Shown here: positions 10,340 through 22,050 of the stretch, piece by piece
Position numbering within the stretch: the stretch's first letter is position 1
Layout of the letters: every line of letters begins with the position of its first letter
Assembly: GCA_902624515.1 (NCBI GenBank)
Contig: CACNYE010000004.1
Coordinates: 1-52,191 of the forward strand
Length of the DNA: 52,191 bases
From: an uncultured Pelagibacteraceae bacterium
Lineage (GTDB): Bacteria; Pseudomonadota; Alphaproteobacteria; Pelagibacterales; Pelagibacteraceae
Direction of reading: 5' to 3'
Made by a program: the position numbers and the translations under genes
The notes under the pieces: model-generated
The model's input: the letters and a program-made list of their open reading frames with translations, nothing else
Told to the model about the DNA's origin: nothing
Database searches by the model: none

Positions 10340-11125
10340 ATGAGTTTGATGAAAGGTAAAAAGGGTTTAATTATGGGTGTTGCCAATGAAAGATCTATTG
10401 CCTGGGGTATTTCTCAAAAACTTTCAGAAGCTGGTGCAGAATTAGCATTCACATATTTAGGTGATGCTCTCAAAAAAAGAGTTGTTCCCTTAGCAGAAAA
10501 ATTAAACTCAAAAATAACATTTAGTTGTGATGTCGAGAAGAAAGAAGAAGTGGTCAAATTATTTGAAGATATCAAATCTCAATGGGAAGAAATTGATTTT
10601 GTTGTTCATGCAGTTGCTTTTTCAGATAAGTCAGAATTATCAGGTGAATATTTAAATACAACAAGAGAAAACTTTTTAAGAAGTATGTTAATTTCGTGTT
10701 TTTCATTTACAGAAGTAGCGAAGGAAGCTTCAAAAATAATGAAACAAGAAGGAAGCTTGCTTACATTAACTTATGAGTCCACTAAAGCTATTCCAAATTA
10801 CAACGTAATGGGTGTTTGTAAATCTGCGTTAGAGGCTAGTGTAAAATATCTAGCTAGAGATTTGGGTGCCAAAGGTATCAGAGTTAATGCAATAAGTGCT
10901 GGGCCTATTAAAACATTAGCTGCTTCTGCTATTGGTGATGCAAAATTCTTATATAAATGGAATGAAGACCATTCTTTCTTAAAAAGAAATGTAGATATCC
11001 ACGATGTAGGAAATTCAGCATTATATCTACTAAGTGATCTTGCTAAAGGTGTAACAGGTGAAATTCACTATGTAGATGCTGGATATAACAAAGTTGGAAT
11101 GCCGGATCCTAAAAATATTAGCTAA
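10340..11125 (+). CDS. fabI: Enoyl-ACP reductase FabI
   Basis: GLIMGVANERSIAWGI, YNVMGVCKSALEASVKYLARDLG, RVNAISAGPIKTLA. ATG 10340 preferred over TTG 10334. Confidence 0.94.
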   Translation: MSLMKGKKGLIMGVANERSIAWGISQKLSEAGAELAFTYLGDALKKRVVPLAEKLNSKITFSCDVEKKEEVVKLFEDIKSQWEEIDFVVHAVAFSDKSELSGEYLNTTRENFLRSMLISCFSFTEVAKEASKIMKQEGSLLTLTYESTKAIPNYNVMGVCKSALEASVKYLARDLGAKGIRVNAISAGPIKTLAASAIGDAKFLYKWNEDHSFLKRNVDIHDVGNSALYLLSDLAKGVTGEIHYVDAGYNKVGMPDPKNIS

Positions 11126-11195
11126 TATTAATTTAATTAATTGAAATATTAATATTTATAATTTGTCTTGTATTTGTAATTTATTTTTTATTTAG

Positions 11196-11253
11196 ACCAC
11201 CTCTAAAAAAGAAAATGACCAATTTAATGATAAAAATAATTGGTGAGGCGGGT
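11196..11253. terminator. Candidate bidirectional terminator between convergent fabI and pnp
   Basis: Inner stem ACCAATT(11218-11224)/AATTGGT(11238-11244), imperfect outer CC-A-CCTC/GAGG-C-GG stem, T-rich flank on each side. Confidence 0.4.
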
Positions 11254-11261
11254 TTTAATTA

Positions 11262-13334
11262 TTATTCAGCAGCTTGTTTCATAGAAAGTTTAACTTTACC
11301 TCTATAAAAACCAATAACTTTTACTTTAACTTCATCACCTTCTTTTACAACATCAGTAACTTTAGCTACTCTTTTAGCTGCAAGTTCCGAAATATGAACA
11401 AGTCCATCTTGTTTTCCTAAGAAATTAACAAATGCCCCAAACTCCATAATCTTCATAACTTTGCCTGAATAAATTTTATTTAATTCAGCTTTTGCGGTAA
11501 TATCTTTGATCATTTGCATAGCAATATTTCTAGACTCTTCGTCAGGAGCAGCAACAGTTACAACTCCTTCATCATTAACATCAACTTTTGCTCCTGATTT
11601 TTCAACTATCTCTCTGATAGTTGCTCCACCTTTTCCGATTACAGCTGCAATATCTTTTTTATCAACATTTATTTTTTCCATTTTTGGAGTATGTTTTCCA
11701 ACATCTGCTCTTGAAGCTGATAATGCCTTATTCATTTCTCCTAAAATATGAACTCTTCCATCTTTAGCCTGGCTTAATGCCTGCTCCATAATTTCAAATG
11801 TAATACCAGTTATTTTAATATCCATTTGAAGGGAAGTAATTCCATCCTTAGTTCCAGCAACTTTAAAATCCATATCACCTAAATGATCTTCATCACCTAA
11901 AATATCTGATAAGACACTAAAATCATTTCCTTCCTTAATTAATCCCATTGCTATACCTGCAACTGGTTTTTTAATTGGTACTCCTGCATCCATTAATGCA
12001 AGTGATGTTCCACAAACTGTAGCCATTGATGATGACCCATTAGACTCTGTTATCTCGGATACTACTCTAAAAGTATAAGGAAATGTCTCTTTTGAAGGTA
12101 ATGAAGAATGAATAGCTCTCCATGCTAGTTTACCATGTCCTATTTCCCTTCTACCAGTTCCTATTCTACCAGTCTCTCCAACTGAAAATGGTGGAAAATT
12201 ATAGTGCAACATAAATCTTTCTCTTTGTAGCCCATCTAAGCTTTCAATTCTTTGTTCATCATCAGACGTACCTAGGGTAGCAGTTACAATTGCTTGTGTT
12301 TCTCCTCTTGTAAATAAAGCAGAACCATGTGTTCTTGGTAAAATTCCAACCTCACATGAGATTGGCCTTACATCAGATAAACCTCTGCCATCAATTCTAT
12401 TTTTATTTTTTAAAATATCAGTTCTTACGATTGATTTTTCTATCTTTTTAAGCTCAGAATTTACATCTAAATCTGTATAATTTTCATCTTCCTCGTAAAG
12501 TTTTTTAGCTTTATCTGTTATCTCAGAAATTTGATTTGACCTATCTTGTTTATCTCTAGTTGCAAAAGCTTTTTTAAGATCTTCTGTAAAAGTTTCTTCA
12601 AGTTTTTTCTTAACTTCAGATAGATCTTTCTTTTCAACAACCCACTCAGGTTTTTTACATTCTTTTGCAAGTTCCTCAATCATTTTAATCACGGGAACGA
12701 AACCTTCATGACCAAATTTAACAGCATTTAACATTTCTTCCTCTGTTAAACCATTTGCCTCAGACTCTACCATAAGCACAGCATCTTTTGTACCTGCTAC
12801 AACCAAATCTAATTTTGATTTTTCTAATTCTACTTTAGATGGATTTAAAACATATTTTCCATCAATATATCCAACTCTAGAAGCTCCAACAGGACCCAAA
12901 AATGGCATACCTGATATTGCTAATGCTGCTGATGAAGCTATGATAGATAAAATATCTGCTTCGTTTTCCTTATCATAAGAAATTACAGTCGGTAACAACT
13001 GAACTTCATTTTTAAACTCATCAGGAAACAAGGGTCTGATTGGTCTATCAATTAATCTTGAGATTAATGTCTCACTTTCAGTTGGTCTAGCTTCTCTTTT
13101 GAAATATCCCCCTGGAATTTTTCCAGCTGCATAATATTTTTCTTGGTAATTTACAGATAAAGGAAAGTAATCCATATCAGGATTTACTTTCTTTGCACCC
13201 ACTACTGTTGCTAAAACTACTGTCTCTCCACATGTTGCAATTATTGCTCCGTCTGCCTGTCTTGCTACTTTACCTGTTTCTAAACTTATCTTCTTTCCTG
13301 CTACTTCAATTTCCTTCTTAAATACTTTAAACAT
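11262..13334 (-). CDS. pnp: Polyribonucleotide nucleotidyltransferase
   Basis: Full-length PNPase motifs; KH ([14 protein letters not shown]) and S1 ([15 protein letters not shown]) domains. Confidence 0.98.
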   Translation of the reverse strand: MFKVFKKEIEVAGKKISLETGKVARQADGAIIATCGETVVLATVVGAKKVNPDMDYFPLSVNYQEKYYAAGKIPGGYFKREARPTESETLISRLIDRPIRPLFPDEFKNEVQLLPTVISYDKENEADILSIIASSAALAISGMPFLGPVGASRVGYIDGKYVLNPSKVELEKSKLDLVVAGTKDAVLMVESEANGLTEEEMLNAVKFGHEGFVPVIKMIEELAKECKKPEWVVEKKDLSEVKKKLEETFTEDLKKAFATRDKQDRSNQISEITDKAKKLYEEDENYTDLDVNSELKKIEKSIVRTDILKNKNRIDGRGLSDVRPISCEVGILPRTHGSALFTRGETQAIVTATLGTSDDEQRIESLDGLQRERFMLHYNFPPFSVGETGRIGTGRREIGHGKLAWRAIHSSLPSKETFPYTFRVVSEITESNGSSSMATVCGTSLALMDAGVPIKKPVAGIAMGLIKEGNDFSVLSDILGDEDHLGDMDFKVAGTKDGITSLQMDIKITGITFEIMEQALSQAKDGRVHILGEMNKALSASRADVGKHTPKMEKINVDKKDIAAVIGKGGATIREIVEKSGAKVDVNDEGVVTVAAPDEESRNIAMQMIKDITAKAELNKIYSGKVMKIMEFGAFVNFLGKQDGLVHISELAAKRVAKVTDVVKEGDEVKVKVIGFYRGKVKLSMKQAAE

Positions 13335-13391
13335 TTCATTTCCATTTCGTTTCGTTCATTTAGTTACATCCCACTCTGTCTATCTTGGCTA

Positions 13392-13640
13392 TTATTTTCT
13401 TAAATTCAATTTCGACAGTACATTCTTGTAAGAGTCCATCTTATTTCTTTTAAGATAGTCTAACAATTTTTTTCTTCTATTAACTGCTTTTAACAATCCA
13501 ACAGATGAATGTTTATCTTTTTTGAATTGTTTAATATGTTTAGAAAGCTTCTCAATTTTATCAGTTAATAAAGCTATCTGAATTTCAGATGATCCTGTAT
13601 CTTTATCGTGGATAGCCAATTCTTGTGCTTTTTTACTCAT
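13392..13640 (-). CDS. rpsO: 30S ribosomal protein S15
   Basis: DTGSSEIQIALLTDKIEKLSKHIKQFKKDKHSSVGLLKAVNRRKKLLDYLKR. Confidence 0.97.
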   Translation of the reverse strand: MSKKAQELAIHDKDTGSSEIQIALLTDKIEKLSKHIKQFKKDKHSSVGLLKAVNRRKKLLDYLKRNKMDSYKNVLSKLNLRK

Positions 13641-13651
13641 ATATTATTTAC

Positions 13652-14020
13652 CTATTTATTTGTTTGTTTTATTAAATTTTCAATTTTTTCTGCATACTCA
13701 AAAGACTCATCTTTTCTAAAGAGTAATTTTGGTAAAAATTTCATTATTACTTTTTTTGATAATATTTTTCTTATTAAAAAAGAATACTCTTTTAATTTTT
13801 CTATCACCTCATCCGCATTTTTCCCTCCAAGAGGCAAAACGTAAGCTTTAGCAATTTTTAAATCCTGACTCATTCTTACTTCAGTTACTGTAATAGTATT
13901 TGTTTCTAAGTTCGGCACCTTAGCCTCATTTCTTAAAAAGATCATACTTAAAGATTGTTTTATCATTTCCCCAACTCTTAATTGTCTTTGAGATATCGAT
14001 TTTCCTATTCTGTCAGCCAT
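13652..14020 (-). CDS. rbfA: 30S ribosome-binding factor A
   Basis: QRQLRVGEMIKQSLSMIF, VTVTEVRMSQDLKIAKAYVLPLG; position between infB and rpsO. Confidence 0.92.
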   Translation of the reverse strand: MADRIGKSISQRQLRVGEMIKQSLSMIFLRNEAKVPNLETNTITVTEVRMSQDLKIAKAYVLPLGGKNADEVIEKLKEYSFLIRKILSKKVIMKFLPKLLFRKDESFEYAEKIENLIKQTNK

Positions 14021-16227
14021 TATATTGTCCTCTCTTTTGATGTAACATTAAATGCCTCAATTGTATCGTTTTTTTGAAAATCCATATAATCTTTTACTGT
14101 AATTCCACACTCTTGACCATTATTTACCTGTTTGACTTGATTTTTTTCTCTGAAAATCGTTCCAATTTTGCCTGTAAAAATAATTGTTCCATCTCTTACT
14201 ATCCTAACATTAGAAGTGCTTAAAATCTCTCCATCAACTACTTTTGAGCCTGCCACTTTTCCTGCTCCTGAAACTTTAAATATTTCAAGTATTTGTGCTG
14301 AACCTGTAATTGTCTCTTGAATATCCGGAGATAATAAACCTGACATCCTTTTTTTTACGTAATCAAGAACCTCATAGATTATATTAAATGATGAAATATT
14401 AATATTTTCATTCTCTGCTAATTTTTTTGCTTCTTTACTTGGTTTCACATTAAATGCAATAACTACAGCATTAGAAGCCTTTGCTAATGTAATATCAGTT
14501 TCAGTTACCATTCCAATGTCAGCTAATATAATTTTAGGTTTAACTTCATCATGATCAAATTTACTAATAGCATTTTTTATTGCTTCAGAGGATCCATGTA
14601 CATCTGATTTAATTATTAAATTTAACTCTTCCGATGAAGATTGATTTGAAAATGCAGACTCTTGTGTTGCAAAAGATAAAGGGTTTTTATTTTCTTTATT
14701 TTCTTGAGCTCTACTTTCACTTAATGTTTTAGCTTCTTTTTCACTCTCCAAAACTATAAAATCATCACCCGATTTTGCAGCACCATTGATACCCAATACT
14801 TCTATAGGAGTTGATGGTAAAGCTTCATCAATATTTTTTCCTTTATCATTGATAATTGCTCTTACCTTTCCCCATCTCAATCCACTAACAAAAAAATCTC
14901 CCTTTTTAAGAGTCCCTGAGGTAACGATTAAATTAGCTACTGGACCTCTTCCTATATCTATCTTTGACTCCAACACGATTCCTGTTGCTTTAGTTTCAAA
15001 ATTTGTTTTCAAATCTAAAATTTCTGCTTGAAGAATTATAGATTCAATTAATTTATCTAAATTAAGTTTTGTTTTAGCAGAAATTTCAACCATCAAAGTA
15101 TCACCTGATAAATCCTCAGCTATCAATTCGTGCTCCAATAATTGGTTTTTTATTTTTTGTGGATCAGCTTCTGGTAAATCACATTTATTGATTGCAACTA
15201 CAATTGGAACTTTTGCTGCTTTAGCATGTTTAATTGATTCTATAGTTTGTGGTTTAACCCCATCGTCAGCAGCAACAACTAGGACAACTATATCTGTTAA
15301 TTTTGAACCTCGAGCTCTCATTTCTGTAAAAGCAGCATGACCTGGTGTATCTATAAAAGTTAATTTATTTGATTGACTTTCAATTTGATAAGCTCCTATA
15401 TGCTGAGTAATGCCCCCAAATTCACCTGATACTACATTTGCACTCCTTAAAACATCTAGAACAGATGTTTTTCCATGATCAACATGGCCCATAACAGTGA
15501 TAATAGGAGGTCTATTCTTTAAGTTTTCAGACCTAGATTTTTTTATTTTTTGTATTATCTCTTCAGCTTTTGCTTCTCTTATGGGATTGTGACCGAATTC
15601 TTTTACAAGAAATTCCGCAGTATCGGCAGCTAATGTTTGATTAATTGTTACTGTTACACCCATGCCAAATAAAAATTTTATAACGTTACTTGATTGTTCT
15701 GCCATTCTATTTGCTAACTCTCTTACAGTAATAGCTTCAGGTATATTTATATCTCTTCTAATTTGTTTCTGATTTTCTTTATCTTCATTTTTATTTGCAT
15801 TTTTAAGCTCTTTTTGTCTTGCTCTTTTTACGGATGCTAAACTTCTTTCTCTAGTTTCAATCTCATCACTCAATGCTCTTGAAACTGTTAATTTAACCTC
15901 TCTTTTTTTTGTTCCTAATTTTGCTTTTTTATCTTTATTTTCATTGTCATCCTTTAACCTCTTAGTTGCTCTCTGCTCAGCTAATTTTCGTTTCTCAAAA
16001 TCACTTGTTATTGATGGTGTTTTTCCTAAAAATTTTGGCTTTATAAATGAATCTTTTTTGCTAAAAGATGCGGCCTTTTTTAATCCAAAAGATTTGTTTG
16101 ATGTTTGGTAATTTTTCTTTTTATCAATTATGACAGTTTTTTTATCTTTAAAATTTGTTTCTTTAAAATTTTTAAATGATTTTTTGGTATTTCCTGAAAT
16201 AGTAAGTTTTGTTTTTTTGTTCTCCAT
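14020..16227 (-). CDS. infB: Translation initiation factor IF-2
   Basis: RPPIITVMGHVDHGKTSVLDVLR, FIDTPGHAAFTEMRARG, NKCDLP. Confidence 0.98.
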   Translation of the reverse strand: MENKKTKLTISGNTKKSFKNFKETNFKDKKTVIIDKKKNYQTSNKSFGLKKAASFSKKDSFIKPKFLGKTPSITSDFEKRKLAEQRATKRLKDDNENKDKKAKLGTKKREVKLTVSRALSDEIETRERSLASVKRARQKELKNANKNEDKENQKQIRRDINIPEAITVRELANRMAEQSSNVIKFLFGMGVTVTINQTLAADTAEFLVKEFGHNPIREAKAEEIIQKIKKSRSENLKNRPPIITVMGHVDHGKTSVLDVLRSANVVSGEFGGITQHIGAYQIESQSNKLTFIDTPGHAAFTEMRARGSKLTDIVVLVVAADDGVKPQTIESIKHAKAAKVPIVVAINKCDLPEADPQKIKNQLLEHELIAEDLSGDTLMVEISAKTKLNLDKLIESIILQAEILDLKTNFETKATGIVLESKIDIGRGPVANLIVTSGTLKKGDFFVSGLRWGKVRAIINDKGKNIDEALPSTPIEVLGINGAAKSGDDFIVLESEKEAKTLSESRAQENKENKNPLSFATQESAFSNQSSSEELNLIIKSDVHGSSEAIKNAISKFDHDEVKPKIILADIGMVTETDITLAKASNAVVIAFNVKPSKEAKKLAENENINISSFNIIYEVLDYVKKRMSGLLSPDIQETITGSAQILEIFKVSGAGKVAGSKVVDGEILSTSNVRIVRDGTIIFTGKIGTIFREKNQVKQVNNGQECGITVKDYMDFQKNDTIEAFNVTSKERTI

Positions 16228-16237
16228 TTCTCATACC

Positions 16238-17791
16238 TCAATCTTTATAAACTATATTTCTAGCTGACATTATCAAATTATCTGCCTCATCTTTTGACAA
16301 TGCAAAATCTTCTAAATAACCTTGAATCTTCACTTTTTCTCCCTTGATAACGTCGTATCCACCTGTTAATTCGTCAGATGCCAAATCAGCGAAATCTTCT
16401 AATTTTAATATTTGTTTCTCACCTAAAGTAACTAACATTCCTGGAGTTAATCCCTTCAAATTTATTAGAGAATCATCTAAACCTAAATCTTTTATTCTCT
16501 GAGAAATGTCCTCTTGATCTTTTTTATAAAACTCTTCTGCTCTTTCAATTAAAGCTTTGGCTGTTTCTTCTTCTATACCCTCAATTTTTGTTAAATTCTC
16601 TAGAGATGTATCTTTTATATCATCTATTGTTGAAAAACCTTCAGCTACTAATAATTGACCTAACGTCTCATCAAGCTCTAGATTTTTAACAAAATTATCA
16701 GTTTTTTCTTTAAATTCTATTTGTCTTCTTTCAGAGTCCTCTTGATCTGTCATGATATTTATTTCATAATTTAATAATTTTGTAGCTAGTCTCACATTTT
16801 GTCCTCTTCTACCGATAGCTTTACTAAGATTTTCTTCTGTAAGAATTACATCAAGTTTTTTTCTAACAGTATCAACATTTACTCTTTGAACTTCAGCTGG
16901 TGAAAGAGCATTAGAAACTAACACTGCAGGATCTTCAGACCAATTAACAATATCTATTTTTTCACCTTGAAGTTCATTTACGACTGCCTGAACTCTTGAA
17001 CCTCTCATTCCAACACATGCTCCAACAGGGTCCAGTGAAGTATCAACTGCTTTAACGCAAATCTTAGCTCTACTACCAGGATCTCTAGATGAAGATTTTA
17101 TTTCTATTAAACCATCATAAATTTCTGGAACTTCCTGTGTGAAAAGTTTTTCCATAAATTTTGGATGAGCCCTAGATAAAAAAATTTGCTGTCCTCTAGT
17201 TTCTCTTCTAACGTCATAACAATATGCTTTAACTCTATCCCCTGCTTTAATATTTTCTCTTGGTATCAACTCATTTTTTTGAATAATTGCCTCTGTTCTT
17301 CCTAAATCAACTATTACATTTCCAAATTCTAATCTTTTTACAATACCACTTAAAATTGTATCTTTTTTATCAATAAATTCATTAAACTGCCTTTCGCGTT
17401 CTGCCTCTCTTACATTTAAAGTAATAACTTGTTTTGCTGTTTGTGCAGCAATTCTTCCAAAATCAAAAGTGGGAAGAGGTTGTAAAATTTCTTCACCAAT
17501 TTTTTTATCTTTATTCGATGGATCTATGATTACAGCATCTTCAAGTTTAATTTCTATATTTGTATTTTCTGGATTTTCAGTAATTATTAACTTTCTAAAA
17601 ATTCCAATATCACCATTTTCTCTATTAATTAATACCTTTATTTCATTATCATGACCAAATTTAGATTTTGCTGCTTTAGCTATTCCTGTTTCCATAGAAC
17701 TAATAATCAATTCTTTATCAATAGATTTTTCTAAAGCTACTGCCTCTGCAATTCTTAATAATTCAAGTTTATCCGCTCTTTTATTTAACAT
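16238..17791 (-). CDS. nusA: Transcription termination/antitermination protein NusA
   Basis: ELLRIAEAVALEKSID, VGACVGMRGSRVQAVVNELQGEKIDIV, KAIGRRGQNVRLA. Confidence 0.97.
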   Translation of the reverse strand: MLNKRADKLELLRIAEAVALEKSIDKELIISSMETGIAKAAKSKFGHDNEIKVLINRENGDIGIFRKLIITENPENTNIEIKLEDAVIIDPSNKDKKIGEEILQPLPTFDFGRIAAQTAKQVITLNVREAERERQFNEFIDKKDTILSGIVKRLEFGNVIVDLGRTEAIIQKNELIPRENIKAGDRVKAYCYDVRRETRGQQIFLSRAHPKFMEKLFTQEVPEIYDGLIEIKSSSRDPGSRAKICVKAVDTSLDPVGACVGMRGSRVQAVVNELQGEKIDIVNWSEDPAVLVSNALSPAEVQRVNVDTVRKKLDVILTEENLSKAIGRRGQNVRLATKLLNYEINIMTDQEDSERRQIEFKEKTDNFVKNLELDETLGQLLVAEGFSTIDDIKDTSLENLTKIEGIEEETAKALIERAEEFYKKDQEDISQRIKDLGLDDSLINLKGLTPGMLVTLGEKQILKLEDFADLASDELTGGYDVIKGEKVKIQGYLEDFALSKDEADNLIMSARNIVYKD

Positions 17792-17807
17792 AATTTATGT
17801 TTGCTCC

Positions 17808-17834
17808 AAAAAAAAATGGGCCAAAGCCCATTTT
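17808..17834 (-). terminator. Intrinsic terminator between metK and nusA, in the nusA leader
   Basis: Minus strand AAAATGGGC-TTTG-GCCCATTTT followed by an uninterrupted T tract; 9-bp perfect stem. Confidence 0.8.
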
Positions 17835-17856
17835 GGTAATTCAACAATGTAATCGC

Positions 17857-17884
17857 AATATATAAAAATTTTTTAATTATTCAA
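17857..17884 (-). promoter_or_regulatory. Candidate sigma70-type promoter upstream of the nusA leader terminator
   Basis: Minus strand TTGAAT (17884-17879), 16-nt spacer, TATATT (17862-17857); low specificity in AT-rich DNA. Confidence 0.35.
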
Positions 17885-17890
17885 TAAAAA

Positions 17891-19060
17891 CTATTTTAAA
17901 AAAATGTTTGTTTTATCTGTTTTTTCCCAAGAAAAAGCACCGTTCTTTTCAGTTTCTCTACCGAAATGACCATAAGCGGCTGTTTTTTCATATATTGGTT
18001 TGTTCAAACTAAGCATTTCTCTTATCCCCCTAGGACTTAAATCAAAATTTTCTCTTATTTTTTCTTCTACAAATTTATTTTTATCTAAATCATTATCAAA
18101 AAGATTTACGTAAATGGAAAGTGGTTTTGAAACTCCTATAGCATAAGCTAATTGTATTAAACACTTATCAGTAATTTTTGAGGCAACAACATTTTTTGCT
18201 ATATATCTAGCCGCATAAGCTGCAGATCTATCAACTTTGGTTGGATCCTTTCCAGAAAAAGCCCCACCACCGTGTGGTGCGGCACCTCCATAGGTATCTA
18301 CAATAATTTTTCTTCCAGTTAATCCGCAATCCCCATCTGGACCTCCTATAACAAAATTACCAGTTGGATTTACATAAAACTCTTTTTCATCAAAACCATT
18401 CATAAAATACTTTGGTATTGAATTAATCATATATGGTCTTAATAATTCTCTTACTTGATCCTGATTTACATCGATTGAATGTTGTGAAGATATCACGACA
18501 GATTTTACTTTAGATGGTTTACCATCAATATATTCGAAAGTTACTTGGCTTTTAGAGTCAGGTTCAATATTTTTTAATTTTCCAGATTTTCTATCTTCTG
18601 CCATTAATCTTAAAATTTTATGTGAATAGTGAATTGGAGCTGGCATCAAAACATCTGTTTCATTACAAGCGTAACCAAACATAATTCCTTGGTCACCAGC
18701 ACCTTCATCTTTATTACCTGATGAGTCCACTCCCATTGCAATATCTACTGATTGCGAGTGCAAATGACTTTCTATTTTAGTAGCTTCCTTCCATGTAAAA
18801 CCATCTTGGTCATACCCAATATCTTTTATACAATCTCTCACCTTGTTTATTAAATCATCTTTTTTAATTTCAGGACCTCTAACTTCACCTGCTAATACAA
18901 CTTTATTTGTAGTAGTAAGCGTTTCACAAGCAACCCTCGCATAAGGATCACCTGATAAATAAGTATCAACTACCATATCTGAAATTCTGTCTGATACTTT
19001 GTCAGGATGACCCTCAGAAACGGATTCGCTAGTAAAAAGAAAGTTTTTTAAATTACTCAT
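17891..19060 (-). CDS. metK: S-adenosylmethionine synthase
   Basis: [57 protein letters not shown]. Confidence 0.98.
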   Translation of the reverse strand: MSNLKNFLFTSESVSEGHPDKVSDRISDMVVDTYLSGDPYARVACETLTTTNKVVLAGEVRGPEIKKDDLINKVRDCIKDIGYDQDGFTWKEATKIESHLHSQSVDIAMGVDSSGNKDEGAGDQGIMFGYACNETDVLMPAPIHYSHKILRLMAEDRKSGKLKNIEPDSKSQVTFEYIDGKPSKVKSVVISSQHSIDVNQDQVRELLRPYMINSIPKYFMNGFDEKEFYVNPTGNFVIGGPDGDCGLTGRKIIVDTYGGAAPHGGGAFSGKDPTKVDRSAAYAARYIAKNVVASKITDKCLIQLAYAIGVSKPLSIYVNLFDNDLDKNKFVEEKIRENFDLSPRGIREMLSLNKPIYEKTAAYGHFGRETEKNGAFSWEKTDKTNIFLK

Positions 19061-20642
19061 TTTTGATTTTATTAAATAAAAAAATTAAAAAAATATACAA
19101 CAAAATTAATAAAAGAAATATCTTATTTCCATAAATAGAAAATATTGTTGGTTCTATATCTCTTCTGTTAGTAAAATCAATATAGCCGTCCTCACCATAT
19201 TCAATTTTTTTTTCAATTTCTCCTAATGGATTAATAATAACTCCCATTCCATTATTAGCAGATCTAATAACATATTTCCCACTTTCTATTGCTCTAAAAA
19301 TACTGTGCACTAAATGTTGTTGTGGACCAGCTGAATTTCCAAACCATCCATCTTCAGAAATATTTAAAATATAATCAAAATTAAAATCTTTTGCAATCTT
19401 TCCACTATAAATTATTTCATAACAAATAAGTGGTAAAAAACTCAAACCCTTAAAATTATTTTTAAATTCAATTATTTTTCTTTGTTCGCCACTGGTAAAT
19501 GATCCAAAATTATTTGTAATTGTTTTCAAACCAATTTTATTTAAAAAGTTTTCAAAAGGTATAAATTCACCAAATGGAACTAAATTTACTTTATTATAAT
19601 TCTTTATTAAATTTAAATTATTATCAAATACAGAAAATGAATTAAAAAATCTATATTGTCCTTCATTTGTTAATCTATTAGTTATTCCAAGACCAATTAA
19701 ATGATCTTTTGTAAAATTATTCTTAAATAAATCACTATATAAAAACAATTGATCTTGGTATGTATCTGGTATTATTCCTTCAGGCCATAAAAAAAATATT
19801 TTTTTTTTAGGGTCAGGAGAACTTAAGTTTATCATTTCATTTATTACTTTTTTTGTATCTACATTTTTATAGAATTTATCTAAGCTTATATTTGAACTTA
19901 TAGCTCTTACTGTGTAGGGGTTTTGTTTTAATTCTTTATTCAAAAAAATATTTTTATATGAAGTGCTATAAATTAATAACAAAACTGGTATTAATAATAA
20001 TAAAATAGATACCACAATTTCTTTTTTTGATTGTCTAAGAATATAAATTGCAGGCGCAACAAAAAAACTAATTACTAGAAGATTTAATGAATAAGTACCA
20101 ATAACTGAAAGAAAACTTAAGAAATTAATATTATCAGCAAAACCATAAACAATCAAATTCCATGGAAATCCAGTCAAAATATTTCCTCTAATATATTCAA
20201 CTAAACCAAATAAAAGTGAAAAAAGGAAAAATGCACTTGTTACATTTTTAAAACTAAAAATATAAAAAAAAAATGTAATTAATCCGTAAAATAAAGCTAA
20301 AAATGCTGGAATTAAAATAAGAGCTATAGGAACTAAAAAATTAAAATCTTGATCAAATGTAAGAGAAATAGTTACCCAATGTATGTTTGTTAAAAAATAA
20401 CCAAAACCAAATAACCAACCATAAAAAAAGAAAATTTTTTTATTAGAATGATTTAATTTTTTAAATAAAAAAATAAAGAATATACTAAACGTAAAAAAAT
20501 TAATTAAAAAAAAGTTTACTGGTGGGAGACTTAATGAACTAAGAGCTCCTACAATTAATAATAAAAAAACGTCTAATATAATTTTTTTTTTCAATTTAAT
20601 TGATGAATTTTTGAACAGATCTAAAAATTTTTTGTTCTTCAT
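19053..20642 (-). CDS. lnt: Apolipoprotein N-acyltransferase
   Basis: Multiple N-terminal TM helices, nitrilase-like domain ([43 protein letters not shown]). Confidence 0.93.
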   Translation of the reverse strand: MKNKKFLDLFKNSSIKLKKKIILDVFLLLIVGALSSLSLPPVNFFLINFFTFSIFFIFLFKKLNHSNKKIFFFYGWLFGFGYFLTNIHWVTISLTFDQDFNFLVPIALILIPAFLALFYGLITFFFYIFSFKNVTSAFFLFSLLFGLVEYIRGNILTGFPWNLIVYGFADNINFLSFLSVIGTYSLNLLVISFFVAPAIYILRQSKKEIVVSILLLLIPVLLLIYSTSYKNIFLNKELKQNPYTVRAISSNISLDKFYKNVDTKKVINEMINLSSPDPKKKIFFLWPEGIIPDTYQDQLFLYSDLFKNNFTKDHLIGLGITNRLTNEGQYRFFNSFSVFDNNLNLIKNYNKVNLVPFGEFIPFENFLNKIGLKTITNNFGSFTSGEQRKIIEFKNNFKGLSFLPLICYEIIYSGKIAKDFNFDYILNISEDGWFGNSAGPQQHLVHSIFRAIESGKYVIRSANNGMGVIINPLGEIEKKIEYGEDGYIDFTNRRDIEPTIFSIYGNKIFLLLILLYIFLIFLFNKIKNE

Positions 20643-21081
20643 TGAGCATTTTTATATAATCTTTTTTCTTAATATGATCAAAATCTAATAAATGTAAAAA
20701 GCCATGAATGAAGATTTTAACTACATTTTCTTTAAAATTACCTGTATTTAGACCTTTAAATTTATTCATGTAATTAAAACTTATGATTATATCTCCTAAA
20801 TAAATTTCTCTCAAATTTTTTGGGGTATGATGAAATGGGAATGATAAAATATCTGTATGTTTATTCTTATTCCTAAATTTTTTATTTAGTTTTTTTATCT
20901 TTTTATTGTTTGAAAGTAGTAAAGTTAGATAAATTTTTTTATTAATAAATTGAAATTTTTTTGGAAAAAACTTACATAAATTATTAAAAAAAAATTCTTT
21001 TTTCCTTATTTTTTTTGACCAGGATTTATCCTCGCAAAGTACATTAACTTTGATCATTATTGTTAGAGTAAGCTTTAACAA
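20596..21081 (-). CDS. ybeY: Endoribonuclease YbeY
   Basis: LNKKFRNKNKHTDILSFPF, YLGDIIIS, HGFLHLLDFDH metal-binding motif; start uncertain, and overlaps both neighbours. Confidence 0.88.
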   Translation of the reverse strand: MLKLTLTIMIKVNVLCEDKSWSKKIRKKEFFFNNLCKFFPKKFQFINKKIYLTLLLSNNKKIKKLNKKFRNKNKHTDILSFPFHHTPKNLREIYLGDIIISFNYMNKFKGLNTGNFKENVVKIFIHGFLHLLDFDHIKKKDYIKMLNEEQKIFRSVQKFIN

Positions 21082-22048
21082 TTTTTGATACTAAAGGATG
21101 TCTGACTACATCAGAGTGATCGAAATCTACAACTGAAATTTCATTTAAATGTGATAATAATTTTTTTGCTCTATCTAATCCAGAGGCTTGTTTATTAGGT
21201 AAATCAATTTGAGAGGGGTCACCGTTAACCACTATCTTAGAATTTTCACCTATCCTTGTTAGAAACATTTTTATTTGAGTGTCAGTAGCATTTTGAGCTT
21301 CATCTAAAATTGCGAAAGAATTTTTTAAAGTTCTTCCTCTCATAAAAGCAAGAGGAGCTATCTCTATATCACCAATTTCAATCATTCTTTGAATTTTTTC
21401 AAAATGAAACAGATCATAAAGTGAATCGTATAAAGGTCTTAAATATGGATCAACTTTTTCTTTCATATCTCCTGGTAAAAAACCTAATCTTTCTCCAGCC
21501 TCCACTGCTGGTCTTGATAATATTATCCTTTCTATTTTTTTTTCAAGCAACATAGTCAAACCAATAGCAACAGCTAAAAATGTTTTTCCTGTTCCAGCAG
21601 GACCAGCTGAAATTATTATTTCATTTTGTCTTAATGCTCTCACATATTCTTTTTGTTTTTCTGATCTTGGTATAATAGATTTTTTTGGTGTTTTAATTAT
21701 ATCTGTAATATTTGAATTTTTGACTTTTTCATTGATCATAAATTGATCTACAGAAGATAGAATATCTTTATTTTCTATACTCCCATTGTTAATGAATTGA
21801 TCAGCTAAAAATTGAATTGCATTTTTAATAATTTCGTTTTTTTCGGTATTTGATTTTATTAAAATAGAATTTCCTCTAGAATAAATACTTGCACCTGTTA
21901 TTTTTTCCAATTCTTTAAGGTTTGTATTAAATTCTCCCACTACACCTATCAATAGATCATTATCTTGAAAAATAACGCTTAAGGAATTATTTTCCGAATA
22001 AACAAACTTTAACAAAGATTGATTATTTTTTTTTACTGTATTGTTCAA
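21044..22048 (-). CDS. PhoH-like ATPase (YbeZ family)
   Basis: SAGPAGTGKTFLAVAIGL (Walker A), FAILDEAQNATDTQIKMFLTRIGENSKIVVNGDPSQIDLP. Confidence 0.93.
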   Translation of the reverse strand: MNNTVKKNNQSLLKFVYSENNSLSVIFQDNDLLIGVVGEFNTNLKELEKITGASIYSRGNSILIKSNTEKNEIIKNAIQFLADQFINNGSIENKDILSSVDQFMINEKVKNSNITDIIKTPKKSIIPRSEKQKEYVRALRQNEIIISAGPAGTGKTFLAVAIGLTMLLEKKIERIILSRPAVEAGERLGFLPGDMKEKVDPYLRPLYDSLYDLFHFEKIQRMIEIGDIEIAPLAFMRGRTLKNSFAILDEAQNATDTQIKMFLTRIGENSKIVVNGDPSQIDLPNKQASGLDRAKKLLSHLNEISVVDFDHSDVVRHPLVSKIVKAYSNNNDQS

Positions 22049-22050
22049 AA

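Noticed and set aside
19053-19070. SAM riboswitch in front of metK
   Set aside because: The metK start overlaps the 3' end of lnt, so there is no leader long enough for a riboswitch.
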